From the NCBI GenBank assembly GCA_017404585.1, contig JAFRCB010000071.1:1-5045 (forward strand): DNA of 5,045 nucleotides, written 5' to 3'. This document shows positions 1 through 5,045 of this stretch, one piece after another. Positions within the stretch are counted from its first letter, which is position 1. Each line of letters opens with the position of its first letter. Below the pieces are notes generated by a model. That model did not search any database and was not told the origin of the DNA. It worked only from the letters and a program-made list of their open reading frames with translations. A program made the position numbers and the translations under genes. The stretch comes from Lachnospiraceae bacterium (GTDB lineage Bacteria > Bacillota > Clostridia > Lachnospirales > Lachnospiraceae).

Positions 1-2
1 AG

Positions 3-653
3 GCTGTTACCGTCTTTGATATCATTCTTGCGGACGACCTTCTGTATGGCATGGCGCTGGATAAAGAACTGAAAGTATGGCTGATGTCCTTTGACATTTC
101 CCGTTCTGCGCAGGAGAAACTTGCGCAATTGCCTGATCAGGACACACCGGGGTTTCTGCAGTTATACGACGGGAAGATTCTGTTCATCAGCGACGACCGG
201 CTGTGCGCCTATGATATCGAAGCAGGCAGCCTGAGCCGGACAGAGCTGACCCGGAAGGGAGCATTTAATCTCAATCTGGAGGGAGCAAACCTTTTTATCG
301 CATACACAGATGTCTTTTCGGACGGGGTGGGCGAAAGTCTGATCGAGGTGCGCGATGCCTCTGACATGCACGTCATCATGCAGGAGCCGGTTCCGGGGAG
401 CGTATTTCAAATGGAAGTTTCAGGTGATGAAGTCTGGCTGCTCGGCCGGGAGAAGCTGGCGCGGTATACATGGTCGGACAGAGGACTGACGGACAGAAAA
501 GAAAAGGATATCAAGAGAGAAGGATATGATGTTGGGGGATTTATGATTCCCAAGTATCTCTATGGCAGCATGACGGAAGAGGACGCCCTCAGTCTCAACG
601 AAAAGCTGATTGAACAGGCGGATCAGATGAGGGTTGTTCCCGATCAAGACTGA
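3..653 (+). CDS. Beta-propeller-like protein of unknown function, 3' part only
   Basis: The reading frame is open from the left edge of the window (first full codon at 3) to a TGA at 651-653, giving 216 visible residues. The ATG at 51 is not a convincing start: no Shine-Dalgarno precedes it and the frame continues upstream in the same style (AVTVFDIILADDLLYG), so the true start lies outside the window. The visible protein is built of short hydrophobic strands separated by turns, such as GKILFISDDRLCAYDIEAG and DEVWLLGREKLARYTW, roughly once per 40-50 residues. This is the pattern of WD40/YVTN/PQQ-type propeller blades. No transmembrane helix, catalytic motif or signal peptide is visible in this part. 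The C-terminus (about residue 170 on) is a charged helical tail. I do not recognise a specific family, and function is unknown. No strong terminator follows it; a new promoter is seen about 25 bases downstream. Confidence 0.7.
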   Translation, partial: AVTVFDIILADDLLYGMALDKELKVWLMSFDISRSAQEKLAQLPDQDTPGFLQLYDGKILFISDDRLCAYDIEAGSLSRTELTRKGAFNLNLEGANLFIAYTDVFSDGVGESLIEVRDASDMHVIMQEPVPGSVFQMEVSGDEVWLLGREKLARYTWSDRGLTDRKEKDIKREGYDVGGFMIPKYLYGSMTEEDALSLNEKLIEQADQMRVVPDQD

Positions 654-659
654 CATAAC

Positions 660-677
660 TCATTTTTGAAAAAATGA
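660..677. repeat. AT-rich perfect palindrome just after the propeller gene
   Basis: TCATTTTT at 660-667 and AAAAATGA at 670-677 are perfect inverted copies separated by two bases, beginning 7 bases after the stop codon. The stem is nearly all A-T and no T run follows on the + strand, so it is not a standard intrinsic terminator. It may be a weak 3' end structure of the upstream transcript. It abuts the proposed -35 element of the next promoter, so it could instead be an operator-like site. Neither role is demonstrated. Confidence 0.3.
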
Positions 678-705
678 TGACGAACAGGTGGACTTGTGCT
701 AAAAT
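677..705 (+). promoter_or_regulatory. Probable sigma-A-type promoter with extended -10
   Basis: A -10 box TAAAAT (700-705; five of six consensus bases) is preceded by TG at 697-698 with one base between, the classic extended -10 arrangement. A -35-like ATGACG (677-682; four of six) lies exactly 17 bases upstream. Transcription would start near 712 and give a leader of about 114 bases before the ATG at 826. It is the best promoter-like sequence I see on the + strand and would drive the membrane-protein gene and selD. The assignment is by consensus match only. Confidence 0.55.
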
Positions 706-761
706 ATCCACAGAGTTGCAGTGTTTGTCTATGAACTTGCAATGGATGTATCATGAACATG

Positions 762-788
762 GCGGTCATTAGTATGTCTTCCGACCGC
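762..788 (+). promoter_or_regulatory. Hairpin in the leader of the membrane-protein gene
   Basis: GCGGTC (762-767) and GACCGC (783-788) are perfect inverted copies around a 15-base loop, within the proposed 5' leader and about 37 bases before the start codon. The stem is GC-rich and would form in RNA, but no T run follows, so it is not a terminator. I do not recognise a known riboswitch or leader-peptide arrangement. The rest of the leader (706-825) contains no other feature I can name. Confidence 0.3.
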
Positions 789-811
789 TGTATTTCCCAA
801 ATACTATGTGC

Positions 812-818
812 AGGAGAA
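812..818 (+). promoter_or_regulatory. Ribosome binding site that fixes the start at 826
   Basis: AGGAGAA lies seven bases before the ATG at 826. It falls inside the longer open frame that could begin with GTG at 808, so the GTG start would place the ribosome binding site within the coding region. This decides in favour of ATG 826. Confidence 0.8.
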
Positions 819-825
819 CTTAATT

Positions 826-1659
826 ATGGCAGAGAAGAAAAAACCCATCATTGTCAATGTGGAAGGTGAGGATATCACAGCACAGCACGAGAAAGAGAAG
901 GCAGAAGGCATTTCTCAGGTCGGGCCGCCTATTCAGCAGGCTCCCCCTGTAGGCAATGCCAAAGGACTCCGGATCGGAGCAGTTGCGCTTTGGGTACTCG
1001 CGATTATTTTTGAAGTGCTGACGGTGCTGGTGGTATTTGGTAAGGTCAATCTTTCATTTATGCCTCAGCTGACGCAGATGATCATCTTCCTGGTGCTGGA
1101 TCTGGCTTGTGTCGTAGCAGGCGCTCAGCTCTGGAAGAAGGCAAATCACATCGATCCGGTCTCCGAGGCCAATTCGACCAAGTTCTGGATCTGGAACAAT
1201 ATGGGTCTTATCGTCTGCGCACTGGCATTTGTTCCGTTTATCATCTTATTGCTGACCAATAAGAATGCGGATAAGAAGACCAAGATGGTCGGCGTGATCG
1301 TTGCCGTGATCGCCCTTCTGATCGGCGGGCTGTTGGGATATGACTACAATCCGGTTTCAGCTGAGGACAAGCAGGAGGCAATGGCTGTTTTCGGCGAGGA
1401 GGATGTCTACTGGACACGGTTCGGCAAGTGCTATCACACTCATGACGACTGCCAGTCCTTCAGCCAGAGCGAGCAGCTGACCAAGGGTACAGTTGAGCAG
1501 GCAATCGCTGCGAACAGGACAAAGTTCTGTTCCTTCTGCGCAAAGCGTGATGATATTACAAACGTAAAGACAGATGACGAAGCACTCAATGAAGAGAATG
1601 CTCAGGATATTCAGGAAGCGGAGGACGCGCTGGAAGATGAAGTTCCGGCTGCGAAATAA
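826..1659 (+). CDS. Four-helix membrane protein with C-terminal Cys/His metal-binding-like domain
   Basis: The protein is 277 residues, starting at ATG 826 behind AGGAGAA. Residues 1-48 are charged and Pro/Gln-rich without a signal peptide. Four hydrophobic segments follow at about 49-72, 82-104, 121-144 and 153-172, so it is an integral cytoplasmic-membrane protein. Lysines occur in both the 104-120 and 145-153 loops, so topology is not clear. After the last helix, residues 193-240 carry VYWTRFGKCYHTHDDC, a spacer with an amphipathic helix, then CSFC (C202, H204, H206, C209, C235, C238). This YH-x(n)-C ... CxxC arrangement resembles the small domain found at the C-termini of some secreted nucleases and other Firmicutes proteins and is probably zinc-binding; that role is inferred. 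The last 35 residues are strongly acidic. The gene ends three bases before selD, in the same frame, so the two are surely co-transcribed. Function is unknown, and any tie to selenium metabolism rests only on position. Confidence 0.85.
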   Translation: MAEKKKPIIVNVEGEDITAQHEKEKAEGISQVGPPIQQAPPVGNAKGLRIGAVALWVLAIIFEVLTVLVVFGKVNLSFMPQLTQMIIFLVLDLACVVAGAQLWKKANHIDPVSEANSTKFWIWNNMGLIVCALAFVPFIILLLTNKNADKKTKMVGVIVAVIALLIGGLLGYDYNPVSAEDKQEAMAVFGEEDVYWTRFGKCYHTHDDCQSFSQSEQLTKGTVEQAIAANRTKFCSFCAKRDDITNVKTDDEALNEENAQDIQEAEDALEDEVPAAK

Positions 1660-1662
1660 TCA

Positions 1663-2715
1663 ATGAACCACGAGAGAGAAGAAATCCGTTTGACACAGAC
1701 GGCTTCGACAGCCGGGTGAGCGGCCAAAATAGGTCCCGAGACCCTCGCTCAGGTTCTGAGTGAGCTGCCGAAGTTCCAGGACAGCGCGCTGCTGGTCGGT
1801 CTTGATACGTCAGATGATGCGGCTGTCTACAAAGTAAATAATGAGATCGCTATGATCCAGACCGTCGATTTCTTTACGCCGGTTGTCGATGACCCGTACA
1901 CTTTCGGCACAATTGCCGCGGCTAATGCTCTCAGCGATGTGTACGCGATGGGCGGCGAGGCCAAGGTCGCACTGAACATTGTCGGGTTCCCGAATTGCCT
2001 GGATCCGTGGATTTTGGGAGAGATCCTGAAGGGCGGCGCCGACAAGGTCATGGAATCCGGTGCCGTACTGGTGGGCGGACACTCCGTTCAGAATCAGGAA
2101 CCGCTCTACGGACTGTGCGTCTCCGGATTTGTGCATCCGGATCACATCTGGACGAACTACGGAGCACGCCCGGGTGATGTATTGATTCTGACTAAGCAGA
2201 TCGGAAGCGGTATTATCAATACTTCCGCAAAAGCGGAGATGGGTGATCCCGATTCTCTGGCCGAGGCCATCACGGTCATGTCGTCATTGAATATGTATGC
2301 TTCACATGCGTTGCGCGGATTTACTGTTCATGCCTGCACAGATGTGACCGGATTCGGACTTCTCGGACATCTCCATGAGATGGTGGACCCGAGCAATGTG
2401 ACGGCACAGGTCCACGTTGGCTGGGTACCGTTAATTACGAACTCTAAGGATTATGCGGAGGAAGGTCTGGTTCCGGGAGGTTCCTACAAGAACCGTCAAT
2501 ACACCGGGAAGGATGTCGATCTCGGAACATGTGACCGCGATTGGCTGGACGTGCTTTATGATCCGCAGACATCGGGAGGTTTGCTGTTTTCCATCCCGGA
2601 GGATGAAGCCGATGCGGCAATGAAGGCGCTTAAGGAAGCGCATTTAGAGACGAAAGCAGCGATTATCGGGGAGGTGACCGACCCCGGTGACAAGAGGATA
2701 AAACTCATTTCATAA
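1663..2715 (+). CDS. selD: Selenophosphate synthetase (selenide, water dikinase), selenocysteine-containing
   Basis: SelD converts ATP, selenide and water to selenophosphate, AMP and phosphate (EC 2.7.9.3); selenophosphate is the selenium donor for selenocysteine and 2-selenouridine synthesis. The frame from ATG 1663 gives 350 residues if the TGA at 1717-1719 is decoded; E. coli SelD has 347. The N-terminus IRLTQTASTAG-U19-AAKI aligns with E. coli IRLTQYSHGAG-C17-GCKI, so Sec19 replaces catalytic Cys17, and K22 matches essential Lys20. The second E. coli cysteine (Cys19) is Ala here. The metal/ATP aspartates are present: D52 (SDDAAVY), D69 (TVDFF), D92 (NALSDVYAMGG) and D227 (TDVTGFGLLGHL). 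The C-terminal motif DPQTSGGLL is intact. ATG 1663 is the only ATG in frame after the previous gene's TAA; no Shine-Dalgarno precedes it, so translational coupling is likely. A TTG at 1690 behind a purine run is a weaker alternative that would lose the conserved IRL. A start at 1852 would remove the catalytic residues and is rejected. Confidence 0.93.
1717..1719 (+). other. In-frame UGA read as selenocysteine (Sec19 of SelD)
   Basis: TGA sits in the selD frame exactly at the catalytic Cys/Sec position of the family. Conserved SelD sequence lies on both sides: IRLTQ before, and KIGPETL and SDDAAVY after. There is no frameshift. In SelD this position is Cys or Sec in different organisms, so recoding is the simplest reading. 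It requires SelA, SelB and tRNA-Sec encoded elsewhere in the genome. Confidence 0.9.
1720..1768 (+). promoter_or_regulatory. Bacterial SECIS-like RNA structure downstream of the Sec codon
   Basis: A nine-pair stem forms between CTCGCTCAG (1744-1752) and CTGAGTGAG (1756-1764), with one G-U pair and a three-base loop GTT beginning with G. The loop starts 33 bases after the UGA. These values fall within the general bacterial SECIS description: a short apical loop with a G among its first bases, at a limited distance from UGA. A lower helix GCGGC (1720-1724) with GCTGC (1764-1768) would start immediately after the UGA, and a small hairpin GGTC/GACC (1732-1735/1740-1743) could fill the side. The apical hairpin is the element SelB would be expected to bind. 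The pairing was found by eye, and no energy was calculated. Confidence 0.7.
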
Positions 2716-2746
2716 TTTCATCCCATTTGATTTTACAACTGGAGAA

Positions 2747-2784
2747 GGGAATATCTGCCATGTGCTGCATGGCAGATTGTTCCC
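2747..2784 (+). promoter_or_regulatory. Long hairpin between selD and rho
   Basis: The arms 2747-2762 and 2768-2784 pair over 16 base pairs with a single bulged T in the 3' arm and one T-G pair, around the five-base loop TGCTG. The inner ten pairs (ATCTGCCATG/CATGGCAGAT) are perfect. The following bases, GCATAAAGGC, contain no T run, so this is not a canonical intrinsic terminator. It ends 14 bases before the rho ribosome binding site. It may be an mRNA-processing or stability element, or part of a control region for rho; the role is inference. The rest of 2716-2811 shows only weak promoter-like matches. Confidence 0.55.
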
Positions 2785-2811
2785 GCATAAAGGCTTGAAG
2801 GGGGACAACTC

Positions 2812-4254
2812 ATGGCCACACATACGATGGAGGAGAAGTATAAAACACTCAAAGTAGCTGATCTGCGGGCTATTTTAGTTTCACGCGGCTGTACGGACGA
2901 TGTCGCCAAGCTCAAAAAACAGGAGCTGATCGATAAGATGCTCGAGATGGATGAGCAGGATGCAGCGGCTGCGGCTAAAGCGCCAGCGGAGGCTGAGCCG
3001 GCGGATATTCCGGCTGATGTCCAGCCCGAACAGGCAGAGAAGGAACTGCCGCAGGAAGAGGCGGCCGGAGAGGAGAGCCGGGAGTCCGGGAAAAAACGCA
3101 AAGGCAAACACGGCAAATCAGGCGATCTCGACAGCGGAGAGACAGCGAACGGGATTTTGGAGGTGCTGGCAGACGGTTACGGGTTTATCCGTTCTGACAA
3201 CTACATGCCGGGTGATGAGGATATCTATGTTGCCCCGTCACAGATCCGAAAATTTGCTCTTCAGACAGGCGATGTGATTGAGGGTAAGATCCGGGTGCGC
3301 AATCAGAACGAGAAGTTTGCAGCTCTTCTGTGCCTGACAAAAGTCAACGGCGTGGACCCTGAAAAGATTCCGTCCCGAAGACGTTTTGAGGATATGACGC
3401 CAGTTTTCCCAAATAAGAGACTGCGCCTGGAACGGGGCAGGGAGAGTATCGCGGTCAGACTGGTCGATATCGTCTCTCCGATTGGTAAAGGCCAGCGCGG
3501 TATGATCGTCTCTCCACCGAAAGCAGGAAAGACAACGCTTCTCAAACAGGTAGCGCTTTCCGTTCTTCGAAACAACCCCGAGATGCACATCATCATCCTT
3601 TTGATCGATGAGCGGCCGGAGGAAGTGACCGATATGAAAGAGAGCATTCAGGGAGCGCAGGTCGAGGTGATCCACTCGACATTTGATCAGCTTCCCGAGC
3701 ATCATAAGCGTGTATCGGAAATGACCATAGAGCGGGCCAAGAGACTGGTCGAACAGGGAAGGGATGTCATGATCCTGCTGGATTCGATCACAAGGCTTGC
3801 ACGCGCTTACAACCTGACGGTTCCGCCGAGCGGCCGTACGCTCTCCGGGGGTCTTGATCCGGCTGCCCTGCACATGCCCAAGCGCTTCTTCGGCGCAGCC
3901 CGGAATATGCGCGAGGGCGGGAGCCTGACGATCCTGGCGACGGCGTTGGTCGATACCGGCAGCAAGATGGATGACGTGGTCTATGAGGAGTTTAAAGGTA
4001 CAGGCAACATGGAACTCATTCTGGACCGGAAGCTGCAGGAAAAGCGTATCTTCCCGGCTGTCGACATTGCCAAGTCCGGTACACGCAGGGAAGATCTCCT
4101 GTTGACACCCGATGAGATGCGCGCTGTCGAAGTGATGCGCCGGGGGCTGAACGGGATGCGCGCGGAGGAGGCGACAGATCAGATCCTGGACCTGTTTGCC
4201 CATACGCGGAGCAATAACGAATTCATCAATCTGGTACAGAAGATCAGGTTTTAA
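2812..4254 (+). CDS. rho: Transcription termination factor Rho
   Basis: Rho is a hexameric RNA-dependent ATPase/helicase that binds C-rich nascent RNA and releases RNA polymerase. The protein is 480 residues, versus 419 in E. coli. ATG 2812 follows AAGGGGGA (2798-2805) at a six-base distance. Residues 8-48 form the Rho N-terminal helical domain. Residues 50-90 are an Ala/Glu/Pro-rich acidic insert, followed by a basic patch KKRKGKHGK (94-102). Residues 110-180 are the cold-shock-type RNA-binding domain ([22 protein letters not shown]). The ATPase core follows: Walker [11 protein letters not shown] (235-244), catalytic glutamate E267 in LIDERPEE, Walker [15 protein letters not shown] (321-334), the Q-loop region [13 protein letters not shown], then [12 protein letters not shown] and R406 in the place of the E. 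coli arginine finger. All key residues are present, so the enzyme should be active. The E. coli secondary-site lysine in PPSGK is Arg here, a conservative change. The insert accounts for most of the extra length. Confidence 0.98.
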   Translation: MATHTMEEKYKTLKVADLRAILVSRGCTDDVAKLKKQELIDKMLEMDEQDAAAAAKAPAEAEPADIPADVQPEQAEKELPQEEAAGEESRESGKKRKGKHGKSGDLDSGETANGILEVLADGYGFIRSDNYMPGDEDIYVAPSQIRKFALQTGDVIEGKIRVRNQNEKFAALLCLTKVNGVDPEKIPSRRRFEDMTPVFPNKRLRLERGRESIAVRLVDIVSPIGKGQRGMIVSPPKAGKTTLLKQVALSVLRNNPEMHIIILLIDERPEEVTDMKESIQGAQVEVIHSTFDQLPEHHKRVSEMTIERAKRLVEQGRDVMILLDSITRLARAYNLTVPPSGRTLSGGLDPAALHMPKRFFGAARNMREGGSLTILATALVDTGSKMDDVVYEEFKGTGNMELILDRKLQEKRIFPAVDIAKSGTRREDLLLTPDEMRAVEVMRRGLNGMRAEEATDQILDLFAHTRSNNEFINLVQKIRF

Positions 4255-4261
4255 ATAACAA

Positions 4262-4299
4262 AACGGCAAGCTGTCAATCAGCTTGCCGTTCTTCTTGTT
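4262..4299. terminator. Bidirectional intrinsic terminator between rho and the PRPP synthetase gene
   Basis: AACGGCAAGCTG (4262-4273) and CAGCTTGCCGTT (4279-4290) make a perfect 12-pair stem with a five-base loop TCAAT. On the + strand it is followed by CTTCTTGTT, a T-rich but interrupted tail. On the - strand the hairpin is followed by the complement of AATAACAAA, giving TTTGTTATT. It starts 7 bases after the rho stop codon and 20 bases beyond the stop codon of the convergent gene, so it can end both transcripts. Confidence 0.9.
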
Positions 4300-4310
4300 C
4301 TCTAAACTCT

Positions 4311-5045
4311 TCAGATATGCATCAGGTTTGTCACAGTCTGCTCGCGAAGCAGATTGTGGATTCTTTCTGACGGATCGATTGTCTGGCTGATCGGTTTCGA
4401 ATGGTTCAGACTGTCGATGATCAGTGCGAGGTATTTAGCCATATCGGCTGTCTCGTAATATGGACGTGACAAAAGTTCCGGATCCTGATAGACCAGGTTG
4501 GTTGTGATCAGCTTATGGAACATACCTTTCTCATAGTATTCATCAAATACTTTCATTCCATTGGTAAACAGGCCAAATGTAGCGCAGATGATAATGCGCG
4601 CCGCGCCGCGCTCTTTGAGCTGACGGCAGACATCGAGCATGGAATCACCGGAGGAGATCATATCATCTACAACGATGACATCCTTGTCTTTCAAGTCGCT
4701 TCCGAGAAATTCGTGTGCGATGATCGGATTGCGGCCGCTCACCAGACGTGTATAGTCACGTCTCTTGTAGAACATACCCATATCAACACCGAGAACGTTG
4801 GCCAGATAGACCGCACGGCCCATCGCGCCTTCATCCGGGGAGATGATCATCAGTTCCTGCGGATTGACGCGAATATCGGGAACTGCATTGAATATGGCGA
4901 TCATAAACTGGTAGTAAGCTGAGAATGATTCAAAACCGTCGATCGGACTCGCATTTACGACGCGCGGATCATGGGCGTCGAAAGTAATGATAGTGGGAAC
5001 ACCCAAGGCAACCAGTTCCTGCAGACCCATGGCGGCAGCGAGTGA
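4311..5045 (-). CDS. prs: Ribose-phosphate pyrophosphokinase (PRPP synthetase), 3' part only
   Basis: The enzyme transfers pyrophosphate from ATP to ribose 5-phosphate to make PRPP (EC 2.7.6.1), the precursor of purines, pyrimidines, histidine, tryptophan and NAD. The frame is open to the right edge, giving 244 visible residues. The ATG at 5030 is internal, because the frame continues upstream as SLAAA and the N-terminal half of the family fold is missing. Visible motifs, numbered from the window edge, are FDAHDPR (22-28, the place of DLHxxQ in classical enzymes), SPDEGAMGRA (69-78), the pyrophosphate-loop-like KRRD (94-97) and the PRPP-binding loop VVDDMISSGDS (125-135). The FDAHDPR motif, the VSGRNPI stretch and the C-terminal tail after residue 215 differ from the E. 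coli/B. subtilis enzyme and resemble the divergent form seen in clostridia. It converges on rho and shares its terminator. The product is cytosolic. Confidence 0.92.
   Translation of the reverse strand, partial: SLAAAMGLQELVALGVPTIITFDAHDPRVVNASPIDGFESFSAYYQFMIAIFNAVPDIRVNPQELMIISPDEGAMGRAVYLANVLGVDMGMFYKRRDYTRLVSGRNPIIAHEFLGSDLKDKDVIVVDDMISSGDSMLDVCRQLKERGAARIIICATFGLFTNGMKVFDEYYEKGMFHKLITTNLVYQDPELLSRPYYETADMAKYLALIIDSLNHSKPISQTIDPSERIHNLLREQTVTNLMHI

Noticed and set aside
51..653. ATG 51 as the start of the propeller-like gene
   Set aside because: There is no ribosome binding site, and the frame stays open with similar composition to the window edge.
808..825. GTG 808 as start of the membrane protein
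   Set aside because: The ribosome binding site AGGAGAA lies inside this extension and is well spaced for ATG 826.
753..947. Possible small overlapping frame MNMAVISMSSDRC... in the leader
   Set aside because: It has no ribosome binding site and runs mostly out of frame through the membrane-protein gene; the composition is that of a shadow.
1663..1719. selD as a pseudogene broken by a stop codon
   Set aside because: The only stop is UGA at the exact residue that is Cys or Sec in the family, a SECIS-like hairpin follows, and the rest of the gene is intact with all motifs.
1852..2715. SelD beginning at ATG 1852
   Set aside because: This lacks the catalytic Cys/Sec, the essential lysine and the first metal-binding aspartate, although homologous sequence continues upstream in frame through the UGA.
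2727..2755. Promoter for rho (TTGATT, 17 bases, AATATC)
   Set aside because: The -10 match is only three of six and the site overlaps the hairpin arm; too weak to list, although rho may have its own promoter.
3238..4269. Long open frame on the - strand opposite rho (343 codons)
   Set aside because: It is entirely antisense to an unambiguous rho gene and its translation has no recognisable fold or motif; it is a frame shadow of biased codon use.
4515..4922. Open frame on the + strand opposite the PRPP synthetase gene
   Set aside because: It is antisense to conserved coding sequence, with no ribosome binding site or family resemblance.

Overview
The window looks like a chromosomal housekeeping segment of a Gram-positive anaerobe, most likely a clostridial bacterium (Lachnospiraceae or a relative). 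This is inferred from strong purine-rich ribosome binding sites, a PRPP synthetase of the divergent clostridial style, a selenocysteine-containing SelD and a Rho with a short charged N-terminal insert. The taxonomic call is a judgement from protein flavour, not a search result. I see no mobile element, CRISPR array, tRNA or rRNA.

Layout: (1) positions 3-653, + strand, hold the 3' end of a beta-propeller-like protein of unknown function whose start lies outside the window. (2) 654-825 is a leader region with a good extended -10 promoter (677-705) and a hairpin (762-788). (3) 826-1659 encodes a 277-residue membrane protein with about four transmembrane segments and a Cys/His metal-binding-like C-terminal domain. 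(4) 1663-2715 encodes SelD, selenophosphate synthetase, read through an in-frame UGA at 1717-1719 that I interpret as selenocysteine, with a SECIS-like hairpin just downstream. A conventional gene caller would start this protein at 1852 and lose 63 residues, including the catalytic site. (5) 2716-2811 carries a long hairpin without a U tract. (6) 2812-4254 encodes transcription termination factor Rho. (7) 4262-4299 is an intrinsic terminator that can serve both strands. (8) 4311-5045, - strand, is the 3' part of a ribose-phosphate pyrophosphokinase gene running in from the right edge.

The membrane protein, selD and probably rho are co-directional. The first two are almost certainly co-transcribed, with only three bases between stop and start and no ribosome binding site for selD. 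Functionally the genes are unrelated housekeeping functions: selenium activation, transcription termination and PRPP supply. The most noteworthy biology is the self-referential selenium circuit: SelD makes the selenium donor needed for selenocysteine, and this SelD itself appears to need selenocysteine to be made full-length.
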